Positions 54,507 through 63,158 of a stretch of DNA of 64,000 nucleotides are shown here, piece by piece (within the stretch, counting starts at the first letter, position 1; each line of letters starts with the position of its first letter). The DNA is from Sphingomicrobium flavum (lineage in GTDB: Bacteria; Pseudomonadota; Alphaproteobacteria; Sphingomonadales; Sphingomonadaceae). The notes beneath the pieces were generated by a model. That model was not told where the DNA came from and made no database searches. It saw only the letters and a list, made by a program, of their open reading frames with translations. The stretch spans positions 248,001-312,000 of the forward strand of contig NZ_CP102630.1 of assembly GCF_024721605.1 (NCBI RefSeq), in the 5' to 3' direction. The translations under genes and the position numbers were made by a program.

Positions 54507-56621
54507 ATGAAGAAGTCACTATTGGTCGGCACGGCCGCTGCGCTCACGCTCGCAACCCCTGCTCCTGCGCAGGATGGCGTGCCGGGGCCGAACGAGGACC
54601 CCTATATCTGGCTGGAAGAAGCGCGCAGTGATGAGGCGTTGGCCTGGGTTCGCGCCGAAAATGCCAAGACCGAAGCGGCCATCTTCAACGATCCGCGCTT
54701 CGAGGAACTGCGCGCGGATGCCTACAAGATCCTGACCGCCGACGACCGCGTGCCGGGCGTTTCCATCTGGCCGCAGGGGCTGATGAATTTCTGGCAGGAC
54801 GATGCCAATCCCAAGGGGCTGGTGCGCTTCACCACCATGGAAAGCTATCGCACCGACAATCCGCAATGGGATGTGGTGCTCGATATCGACAAGCTTTCCG
54901 CCGAGGAAGGGCGCGAGTGGGTCTATCGCGGCCTCAACTGCCTGCCGCCCGAGCGTAAATATTGCCTGCTCGCGCTGTCCGATGGCGGCAAGGATGCCAG
55001 CGAACTGCGCGAATATGACCTGGAGAAGCGCGAATTCGTGGAAGGCGGCTTCTTCTTCCCTGAAGGGCTCGGCGGGGTGCAATGGATCGACAAGGACACC
55101 GTCATCGTCACCCGCGACTTTGGCGAAGGCACGCTGACCGAAAGCGAATATCCCTACATTTCCAAGATTTTGAAGCGCGGCCAGTCGATCGATGAGGCGG
55201 TCGAGATCTACCGCGGCACGCCCACCGACGTATCGGCCGGGGCCAGCGTGGTGCGCGATGGCAAATATGTCATCCAGGGCCGCATGGCCTCGCGCGGGCT
55301 CAACTTCCATGAGCGCGAATATTATTGGGAGCATGATGGCGAGTGGGTCAAACTCGACATCCCCACCAAGGCCAATCCCGCCGGCATCGTCGATGGCCGC
55401 ATGCTGATGTCGATCGACGTGCCGTGGGAAACCGGCGGCGTTACCTATCCCGCCGATGCCTTGCTGTCGGCGGACCTTGAAGCCTTCAAGGCCGATCCCA
55501 ACGGCGTGACCTGGGAGCCGGTCTGGCTGCCCGGCAATCGCCAGACGCGGCAGGGGTTCAACACCTCGTCGGGCTCGATGTATATCGGCGTGCTCGACAA
55601 TGTGCGCGGGCGCGTTTTCAAATATAATTTTGTCGATGGCCAATGGGTCACCAAGCAGCTGCCGCTGCCCGACAATGCCACCTTGTCGATCGGCTCCGCC
55701 TCGGACGTGACCGATGAGGTGCTGCTCTATTCGACCGACTTCCTCAATCCGACCACGACCTATTTCTACAATGGCGAAACCGACAGGCTGGAAGAGCTGA
55801 AGAAGTCGCCCGAACGCTTCGATGCCTCAGGATATGTGATCGAACAGTTCGAAGCGACCTCGCCCGACGGCGCCAAGATTCCCTATTTCGTGGTCCGTGC
55901 CCAGGATACGGTGCTGGATGGCACCACGCCCACCCTCTTGACTGGCTATGGAGGCTTCCAGGTCAGCCGCCTTCCGTCCTATCTCGGCACCGCAGGCAAG
56001 CTGTGGCTGGAACGGGGCGGCGCCTATGTGCTTGGCAATATGCGCGGCGGCGGCGAATTCGGGCCGGATTGGCACCAGACCGCGATCCGCGAGAATAAGC
56101 AGCGCACCTGGGACGATTTCATCGCCATCGGTGATGACCTGGTCGCGCGCGGGCTGACCAGCTCCGATCATCTGGGCATCCAGGGCGGCAGCCAGGGCGG
56201 CCTCTTGGTCGGCACCGCCTTCACCCAGCGTCCGGACCTGTTCGATGCCGCCATCGTGCAGATCCCGCTGTTCGACATGCTGCGATATCATGAAATCGGA
56301 CGCGGCGCGTCCTGGATTGGCGAATATGGCGATCCGCGCATCCCCGAACAGCGCGCCTGGATCGAATCCTATTCGCCCTATCAGAAGCTGGTCGAAGGGG
56401 CTGAATTCCCCAAGGTGCTCTACGTCACCTCGACCGCCGACGACCGCACCCATCCCAGCCATGGCCGCAAGGCCGCAGCCAAGATGGCGGCCAATGGCCA
56501 GCCATATTATTATTACGAAGACATGGTCGGCGGCCATTCGGGCGGCAACGATCCCGAACAACAGGCCAAGCTGCTGGCGCTCAATTATACCTATCTGATG
56601 CAGCAGCTGATGGACGACTGA
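54507..56621 (+). CDS. S9 prolyl oligopeptidase family protein, exported
   Basis: The 704-residue precursor begins MKKSLLVGTAAALTLATPAPAQ, a signal peptide. A beta-propeller (about 70-400) gates the alpha/beta hydrolase domain. Its nucleophile is Ser562 in GGSQGGLLVG, the acid is Asp645 or 646 in TADDRTHPSHGRK, and the base is His677 in VGGHSGG. It is expected to cut proline-containing peptides in the periplasm. The start at 54507 follows GGAGAG. A 14-bp palindrome at 54427-54440 lies in the gap before it. Confidence 0.92.
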   Translation: MKKSLLVGTAAALTLATPAPAQDGVPGPNEDPYIWLEEARSDEALAWVRAENAKTEAAIFNDPRFEELRADAYKILTADDRVPGVSIWPQGLMNFWQDDANPKGLVRFTTMESYRTDNPQWDVVLDIDKLSAEEGREWVYRGLNCLPPERKYCLLALSDGGKDASELREYDLEKREFVEGGFFFPEGLGGVQWIDKDTVIVTRDFGEGTLTESEYPYISKILKRGQSIDEAVEIYRGTPTDVSAGASVVRDGKYVIQGRMASRGLNFHEREYYWEHDGEWVKLDIPTKANPAGIVDGRMLMSIDVPWETGGVTYPADALLSADLEAFKADPNGVTWEPVWLPGNRQTRQGFNTSSGSMYIGVLDNVRGRVFKYNFVDGQWVTKQLPLPDNATLSIGSASDVTDEVLLYSTDFLNPTTTYFYNGETDRLEELKKSPERFDASGYVIEQFEATSPDGAKIPYFVVRAQDTVLDGTTPTLLTGYGGFQVSRLPSYLGTAGKLWLERGGAYVLGNMRGGGEFGPDWHQTAIRENKQRTWDDFIAIGDDLVARGLTSSDHLGIQGGSQGGLLVGTAFTQRPDLFDAAIVQIPLFDMLRYHEIGRGASWIGEYGDPRIPEQRAWIESYSPYQKLVEGAEFPKVLYVTSTADDRTHPSHGRKAAAKMAANGQPYYYYEDMVGGHSGGNDPEQQAKLLALNYTYLMQQLMDD

Positions 56622-56626
56622 CGAGG

Positions 56627-56650
56627 CGTCGCCCCAGCGAAGGCTGGGGC
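56627..56650. repeat. REP-like palindromic element, type 1
   Basis: CGTC is followed by a perfect 8-bp hairpin, GCCCCAGC at 56631-56638 and GCTGGGGC at 56643-56650, around GAAG. Similar sequence (CCCCAGCGAAGGCTGGGG) recurs as an intergenic repeat in Sphingomonadales genomes as I recall. It sits right after the S9 peptidase stop without a T-tract. Confidence 0.55.
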
Positions 56651-56760
56651 CCATGCCACGCCAACCGAGTGATGTCATCGGCAACCGCGTGGCATGGCCG
56701 TTGGCCATTACGCAGCGCGACGACATAGGCTCCGGCCTGCGCTGCAGCGACGCCCCCCCT

Positions 56761-56848
56761 CGTCACCCCGGACTTGATCCGGGGCCTGCTTCCTCTTGGC
56801 AAAGTGTGGAGAAGAAAAGGCGGATCCCGGCTCAAGGTCGGGATGACG
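56761..56848. repeat. Inverted REP-like pair, type 2
   Basis: The left arm, 56761-56790, contains CCCCGGACTTGATCCGGGG. The right arm, 56821-56848, is an imperfect reverse complement (CCCGGCTCAAGGTCGGG). Each arm forms its own small hairpin and the two together form an inverted pair about 30 bases apart. This is the layout of BIME-type repeats. It lies in the gap between the S9 gene and a low-GC orphan gene. Confidence 0.6.
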
Positions 56849-56851
56849 GGA

Positions 56852-57373
56852 TCACTTGCGAATGGGCGGCGGAGGTATCGGCCCGCGCTCGAGAAAGCCT
56901 CTATACATTTCCTCTTGAAATGGTCCGAGGCTTGGCGCGATTGGACTGATGCGTTGAATGTAAGGCGAAAAGCGCGTCCAGTCACCCTTGCCGACCGCGC
57001 CTAAATGCAATGCATGCGCAGCGTTGAATGTGCCATTGTCGCTCAGCAGATGAAGCGTCGTCTGTCCGTAGTCGAAGCTTTGGCACATCTTCCAAGGTAT
57101 TTCGATCAGTTCGGGCGGCTTTCCCTTCACGGCATGTAAAAGCCTCAATTTGCCCGGTTGGGGCGTAGGGTTTGAGTTCGAATATTCCTCAGGTGCCGAA
57201 AGACTTTCATAAAAGCCCAGGAATTGCGCAGCGTCATATTGTCGTTCACCCGCTTCTTGAAACGCGACGAAGTCAGCCTGTGTCATTTCTTGAAAAGTGA
57301 AGGTCTGGGTACAGGCTTTCGCGGGCGTAGCGTTGACTAACGTCACGCAAAGAATGGAGATGAAGAGACGCAT
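56852..57373 (-). CDS. Low-GC hypothetical secreted protein, 173 aa
   Basis: The precursor begins MRLFISILCVTLVNATPAKAC, a signal peptide, with Cys21 at or near the cleavage. The mature part is rich in Gln, Phe and Pro and ends IPPPPIRK. It has one further Cys (MCQSFDYG). Line 57181-57240 has 26 of 60 G+C by my count, clearly lower than neighbours. It is not recognised. REP-like repeats end four bases downstream of its stop codon. It may share its transcript with no one; the gene beyond its start is astD on the same strand, 45 bases upstream. Confidence 0.68.
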   Translation of the reverse strand: MRLFISILCVTLVNATPAKACTQTFTFQEMTQADFVAFQEAGERQYDAAQFLGFYESLSAPEEYSNSNPTPQPGKLRLLHAVKGKPPELIEIPWKMCQSFDYGQTTLHLLSDNGTFNAAHALHLGAVGKGDWTRFSPYIQRISPIAPSLGPFQEEMYRGFLERGPIPPPPIRK

Positions 57374-57418
57374 GATAGCCGACCTTACGAACTAAAGGTT
57401 GCTAGTTGGTTATTTAGC

Positions 57419-58840
57419 TCACTCCTTACCCGAATTCGGATCCCTTAAACCCTGCGCAATCGTCGCGCGGCACAATTCCGCTTCCAGGCTGGTGACGGGA
57501 TAAGCGCAATAATCCGCGGCATAGAAGGCACTCGGGCGGTGGTTGCCGCTCATGCCCACGCCGCCGAAGGGGGCGGATGACGGCGCGCCGTTGGTGGGCT
57601 TGTTCCAGTTGATCACGCCGGCGCGAACGCTGGCCCAGAATTTATTATAATGTTCGGGCGTCCGGGTCAGCACGCTGGCGGCCAGGCCAAAGCGGGTGCG
57701 GTTGGCCTCGGCGATGGCATCGTCGAAATCGCGCACGCGGATGAGCTGCAGGACAGGGCCGAAAATTTCCTCGTCCGGGCGATCCTTGGCGGTCGTCACA
57801 TCGATGATGGCAGGGGTCAGGAAGGGCATGTCCTCCTGCGGCCGATCGAGCCTGCGGATGGGCACGCCGCCCTTCATCATGAGCTTCATATATTGATCCT
57901 GCACCTTGTCGGCCGCCTCATTGTCGATGAGCGGGCCCATGAAGGGCTGGGGATCGGCATGGGGATGGTCGACGATGATGCGGTCGGTCAGCTTGAGCAC
58001 CTCGTCGAGCAGCTTTTCATGCCCTTCTTCGGGCACGATCAGGCGGCGCGCGCAGGTGCAGCGCTGGCCTGCCGACAGGAAAGCGGACTGGACGATGATG
58101 GCCGCGGCGGCATGGATATCCTTGACGTCCCAGGCCACCAGCGGATTGTTGCCGCCCGCTTCGATCGCCAGGATCTTGTGCGGCTTGTCGGCATATTCCA
58201 GCGCCAGCATCCGCCCGACCCGGGCCGAACCGGTGAAGAGCAGCCCGTCGATCCGATCGCTGCCGGCCAGCGCCTTGCCCTGTTCCGGGCCGCCGATCAG
58301 CAGGCGGATGACGCCATCCGGCACGCCCGCTTCGTGGAAACAGTCGACCAGGAAGGCGCCGCTGGCAGGGGTTTTCTCCGATGGTTTGAAGACCACTGCA
58401 TTGCCCGCCAGCAAGGCCGGCACGATATGGCCGTTGGGCAAATGCGCGGGGAAATTATAGGGGCCGAGAACCGCCAGCACGCCATGCGGCTTGTGACGCA
58501 CCGCGACCTTGCTGCCCATCGCGCCTTCGGCCTTGCGCTGGGGTGTACGCTCCGAATAGGCGGTGACCGAAATATCCACCTTGCCGATGACAGCGGCGAC
58601 TTCGGTTCGGGCCTCCCACAGGGGCTTGCCCGCCTCGCGCGCGATCAGGTCGGCAAATTCCTCTTCCTTGGCGCGCACCACATTGGCGAAGCGTCGCAAG
58701 GTCTCGATGCGGTAGGACAGGCTTTGCGAGGCCCAGGCGGCCCAGCTCTTGCGGGCAATGGCGATTTCCTCTTCGGCATCGCCGGTGCTGCCGGTCCAGA
58801 TTTCCTTGCCGGTTGCGGGTTCAGTGGAAGTCAGCGTCAT
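57419..58840 (-). CDS. astD: Succinylglutamate-semialdehyde dehydrogenase
   Basis: AstD oxidises N-succinylglutamate semialdehyde with NAD+ in the arginine succinyltransferase pathway. The 473-residue ALDH has LGPYNFPAHLPNGHIVPALL, the FTGSARVGRMLA loop and the catalytic Cys in FLSAGQRCTCARRL, as in AstD proteins. No other ast genes are adjacent, so the pathway partners are elsewhere or the enzyme has another role. It begins 34 bases after SelO. Confidence 0.9.
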   Translation of the reverse strand: MTLTSTEPATGKEIWTGSTGDAEEEIAIARKSWAAWASQSLSYRIETLRRFANVVRAKEEEFADLIAREAGKPLWEARTEVAAVIGKVDISVTAYSERTPQRKAEGAMGSKVAVRHKPHGVLAVLGPYNFPAHLPNGHIVPALLAGNAVVFKPSEKTPASGAFLVDCFHEAGVPDGVIRLLIGGPEQGKALAGSDRIDGLLFTGSARVGRMLALEYADKPHKILAIEAGGNNPLVAWDVKDIHAAAAIIVQSAFLSAGQRCTCARRLIVPEEGHEKLLDEVLKLTDRIIVDHPHADPQPFMGPLIDNEAADKVQDQYMKLMMKGGVPIRRLDRPQEDMPFLTPAIIDVTTAKDRPDEEIFGPVLQLIRVRDFDDAIAEANRTRFGLAASVLTRTPEHYNKFWASVRAGVINWNKPTNGAPSSAPFGGVGMSGNHRPSAFYAADYCAYPVTSLEAELCRATIAQGLRDPNSGKE

Positions 58841-58874
58841 GGAAGCCGTCGCCTCGCAGCAATAGGGTTAATGG

Positions 58875-60257
58875 TCAAGTCGCCATCGCTTCGCCCATCC
58901 GGCGGATAGCGGCGATCTTGGCATATAGAGGTGCCCAATCGTCGCGCTCGGCAATGGGTTCCCACAGCGCTTCGACTTCCTCGATAGGCATGGAACAGGG
59001 CGCATCGTCCGACCAATATGCATGCCCGCGCTCGCCCTCGCGCCCTTCGATTAGGCTGGCGATCTGGCGGAAGGCCTGGTCCGCATAGGGGCCATCCGCC
59101 CCCGGATCGCGCGCGCCGCGCCAGTCGAAGAAGAAGCGGTCGATGGTGACGGTCTGGGCGGCCAGCGCGGCCACGATCCACTGTGCCAGCTCGCTATCCT
59201 CCTTGGCCTCCGATTGCGCGATGCCGAGGCGCTTCAGCAGCATTGGCACCAGCGCGAGATCGAAGCGGCGTGACCAATCGACCAGGACCGCCTGCAGGGG
59301 CTCGGCAGGCGCCAGCAGCGACAGGCAGCCGCCGAGTTGCGCCAAGTCCCAATGGATGGCCTCGGGCTGGCGGCCAAAGCTGTAGAGCCCGGTCTCGTCG
59401 AAATAGGCGGCGGTGAAATGCTCGTCCCAATAAGGCGTGAAGCGCCACGGGCCATAATCAAAGCTCTCGCCCGTAATCGCGATATTGTCGCTGTTCAGTA
59501 CGCCATGCACGAAACCCGCGACCATATAGGAGGCTGCCAGCCCGGCGGTCGCGGTGCAGACCAGGTCGAACAGGCGCTCGGCTCGCGCCGCTTCATCGCC
59601 TTCTGGCTCTTCGCCATAAAGGTGGCGCAGGCAATAATCGGTCAGCTGCGCCAGCGCGGCTGTGTCTTCCATATAGGCCTGGCGCTGGAAGGTGCCGATG
59701 CGGATATGACCATGCGAAAGCCGCGTCAGCACGCTGGAGCGGGTGGGGGAGGGCTCATCCCCGCGCCACAGGCTCTCGCCCGTCTCGTAGAGCGCAAAGG
59801 TCTTGGACGTATTGACGCCCAATGCCTCCAGCATTTCGGTGGCAAGGATTTCGCGCACCCCGCCTTTCAGCGTCAGCCGCCCATCGCCGCGCCGGCTCCA
59901 CGGCGTCTGCCCGCTGCCCTTGGTGCCAAGATCGAGCAGCCGGTCATCGCCATCGCGCAATTGCGCAATCAGGAAGCCGCGCCCGTCGCCCAGCTCCGGA
60001 TTGTAATGGCGAAACTGATGACCGTGATAGCGCAGCGCCAGCGGCTGGGTAAGATTGTCCGGCAGGGGCTCGAACCGCTCGAAATGGCGGACGCGCGCCT
60101 CTTCCGACAGATGATCGAGGCCCACGCTGGCGGCATGGCGGTGATGGAAGAAGCGCTCGGTCGTCTCCGGGAATTCGGCCGGGGCGACGGGATCGAAAAA
60201 GGCTTCGCCCAGTTCCAAAATCCTGGGGTCGCCACGATAGGGTTGCGATTGCGCCAT
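58875..60257 (-). CDS. selO: SelO-type protein adenylyltransferase (YdiU family)
   Basis: SelO is a pseudokinase-fold enzyme that transfers AMP to protein hydroxyls, linked to redox homeostasis. The 460-residue protein has LGTKGSGQTPWSRRGDGRLT, LKGGVREILATEML and HGVLNSDNIAITGESFDYGPW, which carry the ATP- and metal-binding residues. It is about 20 residues shorter than E. coli SelO and ends EAMAT, without the C-terminal redox Cys or Sec. The start at 60257 (MAQSQPYRGD) was chosen over a much longer frame whose 99 extra residues are not family-like. Confidence 0.9.
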   Translation of the reverse strand: MAQSQPYRGDPRILELGEAFFDPVAPAEFPETTERFFHHRHAASVGLDHLSEEARVRHFERFEPLPDNLTQPLALRYHGHQFRHYNPELGDGRGFLIAQLRDGDDRLLDLGTKGSGQTPWSRRGDGRLTLKGGVREILATEMLEALGVNTSKTFALYETGESLWRGDEPSPTRSSVLTRLSHGHIRIGTFQRQAYMEDTAALAQLTDYCLRHLYGEEPEGDEAARAERLFDLVCTATAGLAASYMVAGFVHGVLNSDNIAITGESFDYGPWRFTPYWDEHFTAAYFDETGLYSFGRQPEAIHWDLAQLGGCLSLLAPAEPLQAVLVDWSRRFDLALVPMLLKRLGIAQSEAKEDSELAQWIVAALAAQTVTIDRFFFDWRGARDPGADGPYADQAFRQIASLIEGREGERGHAYWSDDAPCSMPIEEVEALWEPIAERDDWAPLYAKIAAIRRMGEAMAT

Positions 60258-60292
60258 GGCCCCGCGATAGGGGTCTGGAAGGGAAAGCGATA

Positions 60293-61159
60293 GTGCCAGC
60301 TTATAAGGACAAGTTCTACAATAGCGCCGACATGGAGCTGAAGCTTCATTATCGCGATTATGACGGGCCGCATGAGCGCCCTCCGATCCTGTGCCTGCCC
60401 GGCCTGACCCGCAACGCGCGCGATTTCGAACCGGTGGCGGAGCGTTTCGCGGGCGAATGGCGCGTGATCTGCCCCAGCTTTCGCGGCCGCGGTCTGTCGG
60501 CGCGCGATCCCAAACCCGAACGCTATGAACCCGCCGTCTATGCCGCCGATACATTGAAGCTGCTCGACCAGCTCGGCATCGCCGATGCGGTGTTCGTCGG
60601 GACCTCGCTCGGCGGGATCGTCACGATGCTGATGAGCTCGACCGATGGCGAACGCATTGCCGGCGCGCTGCTCAACGACATCGCCCCCGAAATCGCCGAA
60701 GCGGGGCTGGAGCGCATCCGCACCTACGTCGGCAAGCAACCGATTTTCGAAAGCTATGCCGACGCCGGGGCGGCGCTCGGCCAAAGCATGGGCACCATCT
60801 ATCCCGATTGGGGCGCAGCAGAATGGGAGCGCTTCGCCCGCCGCCTGATGAAAGAGGTGAAGGGCGGGGTGCAGCATGATTATGACCCGCGCATCGCCGA
60901 CAATTTCAACAAGGTGATGGAAGAGCCGCGCAACCATGCCTGGCACCTGCTGGGCGGGCTGACCGAAGTGCCGGTCACGATCCTGCGCGGCGGGGCGAGC
61001 GACCTTTTCACCGCAGAGGTCGCCACACGCATGGCGGGCGAACTGCCCAATGCCGAACTGGTCACGATCGACGATGTCGGGCACGCACCCAGCTTCGATG
61101 AACCCGGCTCGATTGCCGCGCTCGAACGATTGCTGGCCCGCGTCCTCGACGCGCAATGA
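60293..61159 (+). CDS. Alpha/beta hydrolase
   Basis: The 288-residue cytosolic hydrolase has the oxyanion-side LCLPGLTRNARDFEPV, the nucleophile elbow GTSLGGIV, an acid Asp in RGGASDLF and the base His in DDVGHAPSFDEP. The start is a GTG at 60293, with GGAAGGGAAAGC upstream; an ATG at 60332 is possible. It diverges from SelO by 35 bases. The substrate (ester, epoxide, lactone or C-C bond) is not evident from the sequence. Confidence 0.87.
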   Translation: MPAYKDKFYNSADMELKLHYRDYDGPHERPPILCLPGLTRNARDFEPVAERFAGEWRVICPSFRGRGLSARDPKPERYEPAVYAADTLKLLDQLGIADAVFVGTSLGGIVTMLMSSTDGERIAGALLNDIAPEIAEAGLERIRTYVGKQPIFESYADAGAALGQSMGTIYPDWGAAEWERFARRLMKEVKGGVQHDYDPRIADNFNKVMEEPRNHAWHLLGGLTEVPVTILRGGASDLFTAEVATRMAGELPNAELVTIDDVGHAPSFDEPGSIAALERLLARVLDAQ

Positions 61160-61190
61160 AAAGGGCGACCCCGCGAAGGGCCGCCCTTTC
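61158..61190. terminator. Hairpin terminator between the alpha/beta hydrolase and outer-membrane gene
   Basis: An 8-bp stem, AAAGGGCG (61160-61167) with CGCCCTTT (61182-61189), closes a 14-base loop. T-rich sequence follows on the minus strand (TTTTC). It lies between convergent genes and can end the minus-strand transcript, with weaker support on the plus strand. Confidence 0.65.
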
Positions 61191-61212
61191 CAAAACCTGA
61201 TGGTCGGTTCGC

Positions 61213-61695
61213 TTAGAAGCGGAAGCCGGCACCGATCACGGTCTGCCACAGGTCGACGTCCAGCTCATAGTTGCCGTAACGCTGTTCGATCTTGGCAAAA
61301 GCATTGTCACCGAGGGCGATTTCGCCGCCGATGCCGAAGCGCACGCCGTCCAGCTTGATGTCGAGGACTTCAAGGTTGGAATAGGAAGCGGTGCCGTAGA
61401 TGAGGCCGTTATTGCCGACGCGGGCGCCGATGCGGCCGCCCAGGGCCAGTTCGCGATCGATATCGTCGCTCTTCTGGAACTCGCCGGTCACGCCAAGGAC
61501 CAGCTTGTCGTTGCCGGCGAAGTCGTAACCGACTTCGACGCCGTAGGTGAATTCGTTGGTGCCAAAGAGGTCGTCATCGGCAAAACCGATGTTCGCGCCG
61601 ATACGGGCGCCTTCGAACGGGTTGGCTTCCTGCGCGGCAGCCGGAGTAGCGATGAGCGCGGTTGCAAGCGCTGCTGCGCTGAGAATGGTCTTCAC
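61213..61695 (-). CDS. Small outer-membrane beta-barrel protein
   Basis: The 160-residue precursor starts at a GTG (61695) with AGAGGAAAATT upstream. It has a signal peptide (MKTILSAAALATALIATPAAAQ after translation of GTG as Met). The mature part is of the porin-like 8-stranded type: alternating strands such as FTYGVEVGYDF, LVLGVTGEF and FAKIEQRYGNYELD, ending in the aromatic FRF expected for outer membrane insertion. It lies between a terminator and a tail-to-tail neighbour, so it is expressed alone. The role is unknown. Confidence 0.82.
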   Translation of the reverse strand: MKTILSAAALATALIATPAAAQEANPFEGARIGANIGFADDDLFGTNEFTYGVEVGYDFAGNDKLVLGVTGEFQKSDDIDRELALGGRIGARVGNNGLIYGTASYSNLEVLDIKLDGVRFGIGGEIALGDNAFAKIEQRYGNYELDVDLWQTVIGAGFRF

Positions 61696-61809
61696 AATTT
61701 TCCTCTTTTCTTCAAAACAAGCCGCCCATGCGGCGGCTGGCGACACGCGACATAATGTTGCAGCGCAGCATTGCAAGCGCCGTTTGTCGAAAAATTGTCA
61801 CATCGTGGA

Positions 61810-62406
61810 TCAGCCGGCGATGCGGCGCAGCTTGGCGATCGAAGGCTGACGCCCTTCTTCGGGCGACAGGCTGCTGATGAAATTGCCCTCGCCGTCCATC
61901 AGGAAGACGGTCGAGGTGTGGTTGACGGTATAGCCGCCAAACCCGTCGTCCATTTCCCTGCTTTCGATGCCGAACAGGTCCTTCACCTTGTCGATCTGCG
62001 CCTGGCTGCCGGTCAGGCCGATGACGGGCGTCTCGAACGTGTCCGAATATTGGCCAACCTCTTCGGGTCCATCGCGCTTGGGATCGACGCTGATGAAGAC
62101 GATGTCGAATGCGTCTTCGCCGATGGCCTTGCGATAATTGACCAGCTTGGCGAGCGTCGCCGGGCAGACATCGGGGCAATGGGTGAAGCCGAAGAAGATG
62201 GCATGGGGGCGGCCGTCAAGCTGCATACTGGAAAAGGGCTCGCCATCGGCCCCGACAAGCGTGAAGGGACCGCCGATGCTGGAACGCAGGTCCATCGGCT
62301 CACCTTGCGGGGCAAGCGTTGCGGGGCGCAGCTGCATGAAGGCATAGACCGCCAGCGCCAGAACGACGACGACCCACAAAGCGATACGGATCTTGGCCAG
62401 TTTCAT
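61810..62406 (-). CDS. SCO1/SenC family copper chaperone
   Basis: The 198-residue protein is anchored by an N-terminal helix (ALWVVVVLALAVYAF). Its thioredoxin-fold domain faces the periplasm. Copper ligands are the Cys pair in HCPDVCPATL and a downstream His in TVNHTSTVFLMD. It helps to load the CuA site of cytochrome oxidase. The ATG at 62406 overlaps the stop of the PCu(A)C gene by one base, so the two chaperones are co-expressed. Confidence 0.93.
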   Translation of the reverse strand: MKLAKIRIALWVVVVLALAVYAFMQLRPATLAPQGEPMDLRSSIGGPFTLVGADGEPFSSMQLDGRPHAIFFGFTHCPDVCPATLAKLVNYRKAIGEDAFDIVFISVDPKRDGPEEVGQYSDTFETPVIGLTGSQAQIDKVKDLFGIESREMDDGFGGYTVNHTSTVFLMDGEGNFISSLSPEEGRQPSIAKLRRIAG

Positions 62407-62858
62407 CAACGCGATCCCGGCTCGACGATGGCGATCTCGGTCTCGATGGCGTCGATTCCCTCGAAGCTGAGCGTCAGCGTGAAGCTCTCGCCCGCGACCA
62501 GCTGCTTTTCGAGCCGGCCGAGCATGACATGCTTGCCCCCCGGTTCGAACGCCACGGTTTCGCCTGCCGCAATGTCGAGCCTTTCGATCGCTTCCATGCT
62601 GCTCATCGTGCCGGTGTTGCGCGTTTCGTGCAGCGAGGCGACGCCGGCAATGTCTGTGAAAGCGGAGAGCAGCACGGCGGTACAGTCGCCAGTATTGCTC
62701 AGGGTAAAATAGGCCGCGCCCATCGGGCTGCCCTCGGCGGTGGCGCGCGCCCAGCCATCGGCGATTGCAATGTCTTCGGACGAACAGACCTGCTCGGCCT
62801 CCATCGTGCAGGAGGAGAGCAGGACGGCGGCGGGAATCAGGGTCAGGATCTTGTGCAT
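62406..62858 (-). CDS. PCu(A)C periplasmic copper chaperone
   Basis: The 150-residue precursor begins MHKILTLIPAAVLLSSC with a lipobox LSSC, so it is probably an anchored lipoprotein. It has the PCu(A)C domain with copper ligands in SLHETRNTGTMSSMEAIER and GGKHVMLGRL, matching H-M-x10-M-x21-H-x-M. It hands Cu(I) to the SCO1-type protein encoded downstream. The start at 62858 was chosen for the lipoprotein signal. tRNA-Cys lies just upstream on the same strand. Confidence 0.92.
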   Translation of the reverse strand: MHKILTLIPAAVLLSSCTMEAEQVCSSEDIAIADGWARATAEGSPMGAAYFTLSNTGDCTAVLLSAFTDIAGVASLHETRNTGTMSSMEAIERLDIAAGETVAFEPGGKHVMLGRLEKQLVAGESFTLTLSFEGIDAIETEIAIVEPGSR

Positions 62859-62914
62859 GGCTGCGCGCCTAGCCCAGCCGCAAAGCGGCTTCAATCCCGA
62901 CCAAAGCAGGAGAA

Positions 62915-62988
62915 TGGAGGCCCGAGCCGGAATCGAACCGGCGTGCACGGATTTGCAGTCCGCTGCGTCACCACTCCGCCATCGGGCC
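62915..62988 (-). tRNA. tRNA-Cys (anticodon GCA)
   Basis: The 74-nt cloverleaf has acceptor GGCCCGA paired with TCGGGCC and a T at the discriminator, as expected for cysteine tRNA. The CCA end is encoded. The anticodon loop CTGCAAA gives GCA. The T-arm has GGTTCGATTCC. It precedes the PCu(A)C gene by 56 bases on the same strand. Upstream (63031-63036) a TTGACA element is seen, but no convincing -10 box at the expected place. Confidence 0.95.
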
Positions 62989-63158
62989 CCTCGTGGTGCG
63001 GCGCGTGCTTTGGGGGAGGGCGGGGGGGCTTGTCAACGCATATGTAGCCCGCCCGAACGCGTTCTGCGCTTGGAGGATCGGCGCCACCACGATACAGACG
63101 GTTGAAACACAACTGTATTAGTGGCATACAACAGCCAGATCGAAAGGAAACCCGCCCC

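Noticed and set aside
62989-63036. A complete sigma-70 promoter for tRNA-Cys
   Set aside because: A perfect TTGACA is at 63036-63031 on the minus strand, but the sequence 17 bases on is CCAAAG, a poor -10 box. I left it out as a feature.
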